From the NCBI GenBank assembly GCA_023898685.1, contig CP060234.1, positions 2,418,001 through 2,482,000 on the forward strand: a stretch of 64,000 bases of DNA, in the 5' to 3' direction. Under the pieces are notes generated by a model, which was given only the letters and a program-made list of their open reading frames with translations, was not told where the DNA came from and ran no database searches. Both the position numbers and the translations under genes were made by a program. This DNA is from Phycisphaeraceae bacterium. GTDB taxonomy: Bacteria; Planctomycetota; Phycisphaerae; Phycisphaerales; UBA1924. Below, piece by piece: positions 8,717 through 16,438 of this stretch (the stretch's first letter is position 1; each line of letters starts with the position of its first letter).

Positions 8717-8789
8717 ACGAGCCGCGACCGTGAGGGAGCGGACCTTGCTCTACTAACGCGAAAACCGCTCCCTCACGGTCGCGGCTCGT
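8717..8789. repeat. Perfect 25-bp inverted repeat
   Basis: Two arms of 25 nt (8717-8741 and 8765-8789) are exact reverse complements, separated by 23 nt. The arms begin ACGAGCCGCGACCGTGAGGG. It lies between the convergent unknown membrane protein gene and thrS and could end transcription from both sides, but there is no T-run. It belongs to the set of long intergenic hairpins seen throughout the window. Confidence 0.9.
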
Positions 8790-8814
8790 CAGAATCTGAG
8801 ACCTCACGACGGGC

Positions 8815-10893
8815 CTACGCAGTCGCCGCCTCGAACCGGTCCACCAGCCGCTCGGCCCCCTTGCACGCGATCTCGGCTACCAGGCCCTCGACGAACTCGT
8901 CGACGGGGATCGAACCGAGCGCGTCGTTGATGCCGAACGCGCGGACCGATACCTGCCCCGCCGCCTCGTCGCGAGGGCCGACGATCGCGGAGTAGGGGAT
9001 CTTCATCGACGCCGCGTGCTTGATCTTCGCCTGCACCCGGTCGTTGTGGGTGTCGACCGACACGCGCACGCCGCGATCCTTGAGCCTGGCGCACACCGTC
9101 TCGGCGTAGTCATTCGATTTTTCGCTGACCGGCAGCACGCGGACCTGCTCGGGCGCAAGCCAGAGCGGGAAGGCCCCCGCGAAGTGCTCGATGAGCACGC
9201 CCACGAACCGCTCCATCGAGCCGAACGGGGCGCGGTGGATCATGACGGGGCGGTGGGGCTTGTTGTCCGAGCCGATGTACTCGAGGTCGAACCGCTTGGG
9301 CAGGTTGTAGTCGACCTGCACCGTGCCGAGCTGCCACTCGCGCCCGATGACGTCCTTGACCACGAAGTCGATCTTGGGCCCGTAGAACGCCGCCTCGCCC
9401 GGTTCTTCCGTGACCTTCGAGCCGAGCTGGGCCGCGGCGTCGCGGCAGGCCTGCTCGGCTTTGTCCCACACCTCGGGATCTCCCACGTACTTGCTCGAGT
9501 CGGGGTCGCGCAGCCCAACCCGCACGCGGAAGTCCTCGAGCCCCAGCGTGTCGAGCGCGATCTTGACGAGGCTCAGGCACCCCGACACCTCATCGGCCAC
9601 CTGGTCTTCGCGGCAGAACAGGTGGGCGTCGTCGACCGTGAAGCTCCGCACGCGCGTCAGCCCGTTGAGCTCGCCCGATTGCTCCCAGCGGTAGACGGTG
9701 CCGAACTCGCTCAGGCGGATCGGCAAGTCGCGATACGAGCGGGGGCGGCTTGCATAGATCTTGATGTGGTGCGGGCAGTTCATGGGTTTGAGCAGGTATC
9801 CGTCGATCTCACCGCCCCGCATGCGGTTCGACAGATCAGCACAGGAACACCCCTCCTCGGACACCGCCGCGAGGAACTCCTTCTCCATCACAGGCGTGAA
9901 CTGGCTGTCCTGGTAGTAGGGGAAGTGGCCGCTGGTCTTGTAGAGCCCCAGCTTGCCGATGTGGGGGCAGAACACGTCGGTATAGCCCATTTTGCGCAGC
10001 TCGCCCCCGATCCAGTCCTGGAGCTCCTTGCGGACGATCGAGCCTCGCGGCGTCCAGAGCACCAGCCCCTGGCCCACCTCGTCGTCAATGTGGAACAGGT
10101 CGAGTTGCTTGCCCAGTACGCGGTGGTCGCGCTTCTTCGCCTCTTCGAGCTGGTGGAGGTAGTGGTCGAGGTCCTTCTTGCTGAAGAAGGCCGTGCCGTA
10201 GACGCGCGTGAGGCGGTCGGAGTTCTCGTCGCCGTGCCAGTAGGCGGAGGCGAGGCTCATGATCTTGAAGGCGCCGATGCGGCCGGTGCTGGGGACGTGG
10301 GGGCCGCGGCAGAGATCCTCCCAGTCCTTGCCGGGCTCGCCGGTCGCGTACCAGGAGAGCGCATCGGAGCCCGCGTCGACGGCGCGCCGGGCGTTGTCGA
10401 TCTTGTACTTGCTGCCCTCGCCGTCGAGCTTGCTCATCCCGTCGGCCACCGGCATCTCGTACCGCGTGAACGCCCGGTCGTCCTTGACGATCGCCTCCAT
10501 CTCCTTCTCGATCGCCTCGAAGTCGCCCTCGCGGAGCGGCCGGTCCTCCGGGAACGCGATGTCGTAGTAGAACCCGGTCTCCAGCGGCGGCCCGTAGACC
10601 AGCAGCGCCCCGGGCACGACTCGCTGGATCGCCTCGGCCATCACATGGGCCGCGGAGTGCCGGAGCAGGAAGAGCGCGTCCGGATCGGGGTCCCCCTCCC
10701 GGGTCTTCTCGGTCACGATTGCGAGCTCGCAGTCCGAATCGAGCGTGGTCGAGAGGTCGGACAGCACCCCGTCCACCTTCGCCCCGACCGCGGCCTTCGC
10801 GAGGCGCGACCCGATCGACTCGGCGACCTGGTACGCCGTCACCGGCCCATCGAACTCCTTGACCGACCCGTCTGGAAGCGTGATCTTCGGCAT
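8815..10893 (-). CDS. thrS: Threonyl-tRNA synthetase
   Basis: A 692-residue class II synthetase charging tRNA-Thr. Order: TGS domain (1-62), editing domain with HSAAH (79-83) and a later C-R-G-P-H that clears Ser-tRNA-Thr, class II catalytic core with the zinc-ligand Cys in M-N-C-P-H-H (about 371), motif 2 R-W-E-Q-S-G-E-L-N-G-L-T-R-V-R, motif 3 and a C-terminal anticodon-binding domain. An insertion of about 25 residues before M-N-C-P-H-H carries two cysteines (G-C-S-C) and makes the protein longer than the usual about 640. The ATG has a TACCAT box 6 nt upstream and no room for a T-box leader. Confidence 0.97.
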   Translation of the reverse strand: MPKITLPDGSVKEFDGPVTAYQVAESIGSRLAKAAVGAKVDGVLSDLSTTLDSDCELAIVTEKTREGDPDPDALFLLRHSAAHVMAEAIQRVVPGALLVYGPPLETGFYYDIAFPEDRPLREGDFEAIEKEMEAIVKDDRAFTRYEMPVADGMSKLDGEGSKYKIDNARRAVDAGSDALSWYATGEPGKDWEDLCRGPHVPSTGRIGAFKIMSLASAYWHGDENSDRLTRVYGTAFFSKKDLDHYLHQLEEAKKRDHRVLGKQLDLFHIDDEVGQGLVLWTPRGSIVRKELQDWIGGELRKMGYTDVFCPHIGKLGLYKTSGHFPYYQDSQFTPVMEKEFLAAVSEEGCSCADLSNRMRGGEIDGYLLKPMNCPHHIKIYASRPRSYRDLPIRLSEFGTVYRWEQSGELNGLTRVRSFTVDDAHLFCREDQVADEVSGCLSLVKIALDTLGLEDFRVRVGLRDPDSSKYVGDPEVWDKAEQACRDAAAQLGSKVTEEPGEAAFYGPKIDFVVKDVIGREWQLGTVQVDYNLPKRFDLEYIGSDNKPHRPVMIHRAPFGSMERFVGVLIEHFAGAFPLWLAPEQVRVLPVSEKSNDYAETVCARLKDRGVRVSVDTHNDRVQAKIKHAASMKIPYSAIVGPRDEAAGQVSVRAFGINDALGSIPVDEFVEGLVAEIACKGAERLVDRFEAATA

Positions 10894-10899
10894 AGGGCG

Positions 10900-10905
10900 A
10901 TGGTA
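10900..10905 (-). promoter_or_regulatory. TACCAT box 6 nt before thrS ATG
   Basis: On the minus strand TACCAT is followed by CGCCCT and the thrS ATG. No Shine-Dalgarno sequence. Predicted leaderless start. Confidence 0.5.
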
Positions 10906-10943
10906 CGCCGGGCGTTGCGTGGTCCCCGAGGCAACCGCATCAA

Positions 10944-11016
10944 AAGAGCCCCGAGCGTCAGCGACGGGCGAGAGTCGGACAGCGTCCGGCCGTCGCTGAC
11001 GCTCGCAAAGCTCGGG
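10944..11016. repeat. Long intergenic inverted repeat (CGTCAGCGACGG type)
   Basis: Perfect 16-bp arms at 10952-10967 and 10990-11005 (CGAGCGTCAGCGACGG and its complement), with partly complementary outer flanks. It lies between thrS and arsM. A decayed relative occurs at 22897-22979 with the same GAGCGTCAGCGACGGGC left arm. Confidence 0.85.
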
Positions 11017-11025
11017 CCTGCCAGA

Positions 11026-11940
11026 TCAGCACCCGCAACACCCCGGCCCGCAGCAGGGCTTGGTCGCCGAGATCTCCAGGCTCGTGATGCACTCCTGAAC
11101 AGGCACGTCGCCCAGAATTCCCGCCAGCTTCTTGTAGAGCGGGTCGGCCGTCCCGGCCATCGCCGCCACGTACTCGGGCTTGGGCTTCAGCTCGATGTTC
11201 TCGAACCCCGCGTCGGCCAGCATCGCCCGGATGTCGTCCACGAGGGAGGCCCCCGCGACGCACCCCACCCAGCTCTCGACCGTCTTCCGGGCCTCGTCGG
11301 GCAGGGGCCTCAGCAACGCGATGTCTGACACCGCGATCCGCCCGCCCGGCTTGAGCACACGGAACACTTCACGCCACACCCGCGGCTTGTCGGGCGAGAG
11401 ATTGATCACGCAGTTGGAGATCACCACGTCCGCCGTGCCATCCGCGATCGGCAGCGCCTCGATCTCGCCCAGCCTGAACTCGACGTTGTCGAGCCCCGTC
11501 GTCTTCGCGTAGCCGGACGTGTTGGCCCGCGCCTTGGCGATCATCTCGTGGGTCATGTCCACGCCGATCGCCCGCCCCTGGGCCCCGACTTTCGGGCCCG
11601 CCAGGAACACGTCGAACCCGCCACCGCTGCCAAGATCGACAACCACTTCGCCAGGCTTCAAGGCCGCGATCGCCGCGGGGTTGCCGCACGAAAGCCCCAT
11701 GTTGGCCCCGTCCGGCACGGCCTTGAGCTCCTCGGGCGTATACCCGATCTGCTCGGCCAGCTCATCGACGGTGATCGTGGACACGCCGCAGCAGCTCCCG
11801 CCACCGCAACACCCACCCTCCCCGGCCAGCGCTTCGCGGACCGGCCCCGCCGACTCACCAACGAACACACCGACCTTCGCGATCTGGGCATACCCCGACC
11901 GGATGGCCTCCCTGATCTTCTCGGCATTCTGGTCACTCAT
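11026..11940 (-). CDS. arsM: Arsenite S-adenosylmethionine methyltransferase
   Basis: A 304-residue cytosolic enzyme that methylates As(III) using SAM. The SAM-binding core has V-V-D-L-G-S-G-G-G-F-D. The three conserved As(III)-binding cysteines are present: C85 in G-L-S-C-G-N-P, C157 in S-N-C-V-I-N-L and C207 in V-G-C-V-A-G-A. Extra Cys clusters lie at residues 44-52 (CC-GGGS-CC) and at the C-terminus (CCGPGCCGC), probably further metalloid contacts. The ATG overlaps the arsR stop codon by one base and AAGGAG lies upstream, so translation is coupled to arsR and expression should respond to arsenite through ArsR. Confidence 0.93.
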   Translation of the reverse strand: MSDQNAEKIREAIRSGYAQIAKVGVFVGESAGPVREALAGEGGCCGGGSCCGVSTITVDELAEQIGYTPEELKAVPDGANMGLSCGNPAAIAALKPGEVVVDLGSGGGFDVFLAGPKVGAQGRAIGVDMTHEMIAKARANTSGYAKTTGLDNVEFRLGEIEALPIADGTADVVISNCVINLSPDKPRVWREVFRVLKPGGRIAVSDIALLRPLPDEARKTVESWVGCVAGASLVDDIRAMLADAGFENIELKPKPEYVAAMAGTADPLYKKLAGILGDVPVQECITSLEISATKPCCGPGCCGC

Positions 11941-12329
11941 CAGCAGCACTCCTTTTTCACTACGATCACGCAACACCCCGCGCGGAGCATCCGGCTCAAC
12001 TCGGCCGGCTCCAGCACGAGGACCTGATTCATCAGCTTCCTGACCCGCTCGATCTCGCCCTTGGCGTGCCGACGCACCCACTCGATCGCATCCCGCACGA
12101 CCGGTCCAGGCTCGGCCGGTAAGCGGTAGTAGACCCACCGCCCCTCCTTGCGGCTCTCGAGCAGCCCCGCGTCGCGGAGCAACGAGAGGTGCTTCGACAC
12201 CGCGGCGTTCGAGAGCCCCGCGAGCGCGACGAGCTGGCACACGCACCGCTCGCCATCGAGGCACGCCGCCAGCAGGCGGACGCGGGTCGCGTCGCTCAGG
12301 GCCGCGGAGATCTGCACGAGGTCGTCCAT
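11940..12329 (-). CDS. arsR: ArsR-family arsenic-responsive repressor
   Basis: A 129-residue winged-helix repressor. Residues 1-95 are the ArsR/SmtB domain with the recognition helix S-N-A-A-V-S-K-H-L-S-L-L-R-D-A. The E-R-C-V-C motif (C29, C31) matches the Cys-Val-Cys arsenite site of the E. coli-type ArsR. A further Cys-Cys pair occurs near 119-120 and the protein ends K-K-E-C-C. It overlaps arsM by one base (TGATG). The ATG at 12329 is preferred to a longer open frame because the family starts here and a TATAGT box lies 6 nt upstream. A palindrome next to that box is the likely operator. Confidence 0.92.
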   Translation of the reverse strand: MDDLVQISAALSDATRVRLLAACLDGERCVCQLVALAGLSNAAVSKHLSLLRDAGLLESRKEGRWVYYRLPAEPGPVVRDAIEWVRRHAKGEIERVRKLMNQVLVLEPAELSRMLRAGCCVIVVKKECC

Positions 12330-12335
12330 TACATC

Positions 12336-12351
12336 ACTATATTTCGCGAAA
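12336..12351 (-). promoter_or_regulatory. arsR promoter box and adjoining palindrome
   Basis: On the minus strand TATAGT (12336-12341) lies 6 nt before the arsR ATG, with no Shine-Dalgarno, as in other leaderless-type starts here. Directly upstream is the perfect 10-bp palindrome TTTCGCGAAA (12342-12351), placed in the -35/-10 spacer where a repressor would block polymerase. ArsR is the likely ligand; this is inference. Confidence 0.55.
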
Positions 12352-12405
12352 CGACGAAATGATTGCGTGGATCCGGAAAAATCTTGTGAATCGCAATTTC
12401 TGGCC

Positions 12406-12434
12406 TTTTCAGATATATCCATTATCGATATATT
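12406..12434 (+). promoter_or_regulatory. Promoter with spacer operator before the PadR gene
   Basis: TTTTCA (12406-12411) and TATATT (12429-12434) are separated by 17 nt. Within and across that spacer lies the inverted repeat ATATATC-N7-GATATAT (12413-12433). A repressor bound there would block this promoter; PadR autoregulation or control by ArsR are both possible. Confidence 0.55.
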
Positions 12435-12458
12435 CCGGATTGACACACCGGAGGCCCC

Positions 12459-12833
12459 ATGCCCGAAGCACCCCTTCCCAGACTCTCGCCCAACCACGCC
12501 GAGATGCTGGTGCTCTCGGTCCTCGCCGAGGGCCCCAGCTACGGCTACGCGATCACCAAGGCGATCGACCTCGGCTCCGAGGGCTCGTTCGCGATGGGTG
12601 CGGCCAAGCTCTACCCGCTGCTCGCCCGCCTCGACAAGCAGGGCCTGGTCACGACGACCTGGGAGGAGGTCAAGGCCCGAGATTCCGACGACGAGACGAA
12701 CGGACGGCGACGGAAGTGGTACACCCTCTCACCCAAGGGCGAGCGCCGGCTCGAGCAGCACGTGCAGGCCCACCGGCGGTTCACGGCCCTGATCGATGCC
12801 TTCCTCCCGCCGCTGGAAGCGAGGCCCGCGTGA
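12459..12833 (+). CDS. PadR-family transcriptional regulator
   Basis: A 124-residue PadR-type winged-helix regulator. The N-terminal domain reads A-E-M-L-V-L-S-V-L-A-E-G-P-S-Y-G-Y-A-I followed by the recognition helix around K-L-Y-P-L-L-A-R-L-D-K-Q-G, then the wing W-Y-T-L-S-P-K-G. The C-terminal dimerisation part is a single short helix (PadR-s2 type). GGAGG lies 4-5 nt before the ATG and a 17-nt-spaced promoter with an internal palindrome precedes it. Its last codons overlap the start of the next gene (GTGA), a common pairing of PadR regulators with HAAS-domain membrane proteins. It probably represses its own operon. Confidence 0.9.
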   Translation: MPEAPLPRLSPNHAEMLVLSVLAEGPSYGYAITKAIDLGSEGSFAMGAAKLYPLLARLDKQGLVTTTWEEVKARDSDDETNGRRRKWYTLSPKGERRLEQHVQAHRRFTALIDAFLPPLEARPA

Positions 12834-14266
12834 GACGCGACCAAGCCCACGAGACCGCGACGAAGCAGCGGGGGGGTGACGTGGCCGTCGTTCCCTCGTC
12901 CCGCGACCCCGTCGAGCGCTGGCTCGACGTGTTCATCCCGATGACGGGCCTGCCCAGGGCCCGCGCGGAGGAGATCCGGGCGGAGCTCGAGGACCACCTC
13001 CGCGCCCGCGTTGACGACCTGATGATCACCGGGCTGGGCGAGCCCGAGGCGGTGCAGAAAGCCGTCGCCGAATTGGGCGAGACGGCCGAGCTTGCCCGCC
13101 AGTTCCGCACAGCACTCAAACGCAGGAGACCTGTCATGCAGACCGCACTTGTCGCCGCCGCGGGTATCGCGCTGTTCGCGGGCTACACCGCCTTCAACGG
13201 CAACCCGGCGTCGGCCCCGACGACCGCTCACGTCGCTGAGGCCGGTGTTCACCAAGGGGGCGATCCGCTCGCCGGGATCATGCTGGACACCCGCGCCGGC
13301 ACCGTCCGGGATGTCTTCGCCCAGTTCGACGACCTGTACCCGGGAGACATCCTTGTCTATTGGGATCGGCTCGAAGACATCGGCATCGAGCCCGACCAGC
13401 CCGCCGAGGTCAAGGCGGCCCGGCTGCCCGCGGCCCGATTCCTCGACAGCCTGACCCGGCGGAACCCGGACCTGGGCCCTGTCGCCACGCACCTCTCGGG
13501 CGACCTGCTCGAGATCTCGACGCAGGAGGACTTCGACCGCATCACGACCGAATTGCGGCCGTATGACATCCGCGATCTCGCCGAGCTCCGTTCCGGCTTC
13601 GATGCGGGCCGACTGGCGCTCGGCCAGAACAGGGAGTGGGAAGAAGCCGCCGAGCAGATCGCCCAGACCATTATGAACCTCTCGGATCGGGATGCGTGGG
13701 TCGACAACGGCGGGGAAGCGGCGAGCGTTGAGATCGCGGGAGCGAGTCTGCTCGTCAAGGCCCCGACCCGGATTCACGAGCAGGTCGAGCACGTGCTCGG
13801 GATGCTGCGCGAAGACGCGGAGCGAACGCGGGAGCTGGCCGTGGCTCAGCAAGAGATCGAGGCTCAACGCGATGCTGAGTATCAAGCGAAGCAGCGACGC
13901 GACTTTGAGGAGCAGAGCGCTCAGCGGGCGGCGCAGCGGGCCGTGGAAAGCGAACGCAGGGAGGACGAGCGTCAGCGGCACATCGCCGAGCTTGAGGCGG
14001 AGTTCGAGCGGCTAACACAGGAGGTGCTCGAGATCCAGCGGTGGTACGCGGAGGTGTACGAGCCGGGCATGATCACGCACCAATCCGCCGACGGCACAGT
14101 CAAGGCGCCGGATCCCGAGACGCGCGCCCGGTTGAACGCCGACCGCAACGAGCGCCAGCTCCGCGAGAAGGACCTCCAGATCTTCCGTGACAGCGTCCGC
14201 CAGCGACTGATCGTCCTCAAGTACGGCGAGCTGCCGGGCGCGGCGTCGGCAAACGCGGCGCAGTAG
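12830..14266 (+). CDS. HAAS-domain membrane protein with STN-like and coiled-coil regions
   Basis: A 478-residue protein translated from GTG overlapping the PadR stop by 4 nt; another GTG at 12881 after a G-rich run is an alternative. Residues about 23-95 resemble the HAAS domain (V-E-R-W-L-D-V-F, E-L-E-D-H-L, E-A-V-Q-K-A-V-A-E-L-G), which partners PadR regulators. A membrane helix follows the Arg run (about 104-120). The extracytoplasmic part includes a region resembling a short secretin/TonB N-terminal fold (T-V-R-D-V-F-A-Q-F, then L-L-E-I-S-T) and, from about 325 on, a long Gln/Glu/Arg coiled coil. I infer an envelope sensor or anti-regulator; the exact function is unknown. Confidence 0.7.
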   Translation: MRRDQAHETATKQRGGDVAVVPSSRDPVERWLDVFIPMTGLPRARAEEIRAELEDHLRARVDDLMITGLGEPEAVQKAVAELGETAELARQFRTALKRRRPVMQTALVAAAGIALFAGYTAFNGNPASAPTTAHVAEAGVHQGGDPLAGIMLDTRAGTVRDVFAQFDDLYPGDILVYWDRLEDIGIEPDQPAEVKAARLPAARFLDSLTRRNPDLGPVATHLSGDLLEISTQEDFDRITTELRPYDIRDLAELRSGFDAGRLALGQNREWEEAAEQIAQTIMNLSDRDAWVDNGGEAASVEIAGASLLVKAPTRIHEQVEHVLGMLREDAERTRELAVAQQEIEAQRDAEYQAKQRRDFEEQSAQRAAQRAVESERREDERQRHIAELEAEFERLTQEVLEIQRWYAEVYEPGMITHQSADGTVKAPDPETRARLNADRNERQLREKDLQIFRDSVRQRLIVLKYGELPGAASANAAQ

Positions 14267-14330
14267 CCGCCCGCGTCGGATCGCAACACGATCATTCCGC
14301 GGCCGATCGGGGCGCCCGCCCCGAGGCCAC

Positions 14331-15248
14331 TCAGTTCACGTCCCCGACGCGATCGCCGGGCTTGATGAACCACATGAAGTGCTTGATCTCGCTTTCGTAG
14401 TAGGGCTCGGTGATGCTGCTGCCCGGAGCGCTGTACATCCCCTTCGCGCCCTGCCAATAGCTGGACTTGTCCGACATCGCCTCGACGTGCCCGTCGGTAA
14501 ACACCGCGGGCCGCCGGCCGACCTCGGGGTGGCTGCCCTTGTTGGGGATGGTCGAGCCGAGTTCGCCGTCGTCGAACGGGTCGACCACGACGTCCCACGC
14601 GCGTCGATAGAACTCCCGCGCGTCGATGTGGCTGTGCGTCACCACCCAGTACTCGACGTTGCACATCAGCATGATCAGCTCGGATGTCCGGTCGAACATG
14701 CCGAGCGTCCGCCAGCCGCTCCGTCCGTACCGCGCGTCCCAGCCCGGCATCGCGTCGACCGAGGCGTAGGACTCCCCGGCCTGCTCATCCGAATCGAGGA
14801 AGCCGAACATGAACTGGTTGGGGGCGTGGTAGATCTTCCCCTGGTGGGTGAGCCGGGTGCCGTTCTGTCCGTCGTCGGCGTCGGGGCAAACCCACACCCC
14901 GTTGGGCTCGGCGAAGAACATGCCCTCTTCTTTCTGGAACGGTTCGCCGACCGAATCGGCGACCCACTCGTTGATCAGCTTGCGGTCGAGTTGGTAGTTC
15001 CCGTCCCCGTCGGTGTGGTTCACCCACGCGAGCCGGGGCGGCATGGCGTCGTGGTTGTCGAACGCGTACTGCGTGACCATCTGGCCCTGCTGGCGGACGT
15101 TGGATTCACACCCCACCAGCCGGGATTGATGGCGGGCCATCCCCAGGGCCGGGAGAATGATCCCGATCAGCACCGCGATAATCGCGATGACGACGAGCAA
15201 TTCGATGAGGGTGAACGCCCCCGACCTGAACCGAACGCGGCGGGCCAT
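14331..15248 (-). CDS. Prepilin-like secreted protein (type II/IV pseudopilin N-terminus)
   Basis: A 305-residue protein starting with a class III signal: M-A-R-R-V-R-F-R-S-G-A-F-T-L-I-E-L-L-V-V, where prepilin peptidase cuts before F and Glu+5 is present. The hydrophobic helix ends near residue 35. The large C-terminal domain ends with R-P-A-V-F-T-D-G-H-V-E-A-M, the H/D-G signature seen in the many planctomycete pseudopilin-like proteins (DUF1559-type). An internal Cys pair and several Trp/Tyr suggest a folded secreted domain. It is not in a pilus operon. A TACCAT box lies 5 nt before the ATG and replaces a ribosome-binding site. Confidence 0.85.
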   Translation of the reverse strand: MARRVRFRSGAFTLIELLVVIAIIAVLIGIILPALGMARHQSRLVGCESNVRQQGQMVTQYAFDNHDAMPPRLAWVNHTDGDGNYQLDRKLINEWVADSVGEPFQKEEGMFFAEPNGVWVCPDADDGQNGTRLTHQGKIYHAPNQFMFGFLDSDEQAGESYASVDAMPGWDARYGRSGWRTLGMFDRTSELIMLMCNVEYWVVTHSHIDAREFYRRAWDVVVDPFDDGELGSTIPNKGSHPEVGRRPAVFTDGHVEAMSDKSSYWQGAKGMYSAPGSSITEPYYESEIKHFMWFIKPGDRVGDVN

Positions 15249-15253
15249 GCCTC

Positions 15254-15259
15254 ATGGTA
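15254..15259 (-). promoter_or_regulatory. TACCAT box 5 nt before the prepilin-like gene
   Basis: On the minus strand TACCAT, GAGGC, ATG. GAGG could act as a weak ribosome-binding site but is only 1 nt from the ATG, so a leaderless start is more likely. Confidence 0.45.
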
Positions 15260-15339
15260 TGGCGATGGCTGCTTCAAGGGAGTCGTGAATCCGGATATCT
15301 TCGCCGGCCCCGCCCGCTTCGCCCGCCGCGTGAGCGGCC

Positions 15340-15345
15340 TAAACT
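15340..15345 (+). promoter_or_regulatory. Candidate -10 box for rplU
   Basis: TAAACT at 15340-15345, about 75 nt before the rplU ATG. It matches four of six consensus positions; no clear -35. The leader may carry autoregulatory structure, but none is obvious. Confidence 0.3.
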
Positions 15346-15419
15346 CTCGACCCGCCGCGGCCCGGGCCCGCAAGCCGGCCCGAACGCCGCCCCGTGCCGC
15401 GCGGAAGCAGGAGCGACCC

Positions 15420-15752
15420 ATGTACGCCATCATCGAGGAATCCGGGGGCCAGCGCAAGGTCACCGAGGGCGACGAGATCCTGATCGATCTCTACAACTCG
15501 GGTGAGTCCGAGGCGGGCGCCGCGATCGAATTCGACAAGGTGCTGCTCGTCGGCGACGAATCGGACGTGGGCAAGGCCAAGATCGGGCAGCCCTACGTCG
15601 ACGGCGCGAAGGTGGTCGGCGAGATCAGCGATCCGATGGTCAAGGGCGAGAAGCTCCACATCTACAAGTTCAAGCCCAAGAAGGGCTCGAAGCGCAAGAC
15701 GGGCCACCGCCAGCGCTACTCGGCCGTGAAAATCACGTCCATCAAGGCCTGA
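15420..15752 (+). CDS. rplU: 50S ribosomal protein bL21
   Basis: A 110-residue bL21. It begins M-Y-A-I-I-E-E-S-G-G-Q-R-K-V and has the family signatures F-D-K-V-L-L-V, G-Q-P-Y-V-D-G-A, and the basic C-terminal K-P-K-K-G-S-K-R-K-T-G-H-R-Q. AGGAG lies 6-7 nt before the ATG. It is not followed by rpmA and obg, its usual partners, so the operon is split here; the next gene is convergent. Confidence 0.96.
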   Translation: MYAIIEESGGQRKVTEGDEILIDLYNSGESEAGAAIEFDKVLLVGDESDVGKAKIGQPYVDGAKVVGEISDPMVKGEKLHIYKFKPKKGSKRKTGHRQRYSAVKITSIKA

Positions 15753-15808
15753 CCGTCCGGACTGCTGCGATCTTCGCGCAAGGCGCCTTCGGATCGAACC
15801 GAGGGTCG

Positions 15809-16438
15809 CTATACGACCCGTGCCGGTACACCCACGACCGTCGCTCTGGCCGGGACGTCTTTGAGCACGACCGCGCCGGCGCCAATCGTGGCGCCCTCAC
15901 CGATCGTCACGCCCTGGATCACGTTCGCCCCGAGCCCGATCATCGCCCCCGCGCCAACCACGACGCGCCCGGCGAGCTTCGCCCCGGGGCAGACGTGGGC
16001 GTATGGTCCGATGACACACTCGTGCTCGATGATGGCGCCGCTGTTGACGATCGCGCCATCACCAACCCGGGCCGCGGCGCACACAATCGACCCGATGCAC
16101 AACTGCACTCCGACCCCGATCACCGCGCTCGCCTCGCACAGGGCCGCCGGGTGAATGAGCGTCGTCAGTATCGCCCCAGCGTCGGTTGCTCCGAGCGTCG
16201 TTTCGCGGCGGACGTCGTTGTCGCCGATCGCGATGGCCACCGCCGGGTTCCCCAGGTCGCGCAGCGCGCCGAGCCCGACGAGCACGGGCAGATCCCACGC
16301 GAACCCCGGCGACTCGGCCCCGCCCCGCGGCTCGATCAGCCCGGCGACCCGATAGCCGCACGCCCGCGCCAGGTCGAGCACCACCCGGGCGTGCCCGCCC
16401 GTGCCGATGATCCAGAGCTCGCCCGCGTTCTCACCCAT
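15809..16438 (-). CDS. NeuD/PglD-type sugar O-/N-acyltransferase
   Basis: A 209-residue acyltransferase of the NeuD/PglD family, which acetylates nucleotide or surface sugars. The N-terminal Rossmann-like region shows W-I-I-G-T-G-G-H-A-R-V-V-L-D, and the C-terminal half is a left-handed beta helix of hexapeptide repeats (I-V-N-S-G-A-I-I-E-H-E-C, with the likely catalytic His in I-E-H), ending G-V-P-A-R-V-V. The ATG overlaps the pyrE stop by one base (TGATG), giving translational coupling, although the two functions have no obvious link. Substrate unknown. Confidence 0.87.
   Translation of the reverse strand: MGENAGELWIIGTGGHARVVLDLARACGYRVAGLIEPRGGAESPGFAWDLPVLVGLGALRDLGNPAVAIAIGDNDVRRETTLGATDAGAILTTLIHPAALCEASAVIGVGVQLCIGSIVCAAARVGDGAIVNSGAIIEHECVIGPYAHVCPGAKLAGRVVVGAGAMIGLGANVIQGVTIGEGATIGAGAVVLKDVPARATVVGVPARVV

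Noticed and set aside
10894..10950. T-box or other amino-acid riboswitch before thrS (and likewise glyS)
   Set aside because: The TACCAT or TACACT boxes lie 6 and 19 nt before the ATGs, leaving no room for a leader RNA, and no T-box core sequence is visible.
9016..11328. A 770-codon plus-strand open frame opposite thrS and arsM
   Set aside because: It lies across two conserved minus-strand genes and their gap; no start signal or homology.
12357..12458. In-frame extension of the HAAS protein through the PadR gene
   Set aside because: It would run through the whole PadR gene in another frame; the GTG overlapping the PadR stop is a normal coupled start.
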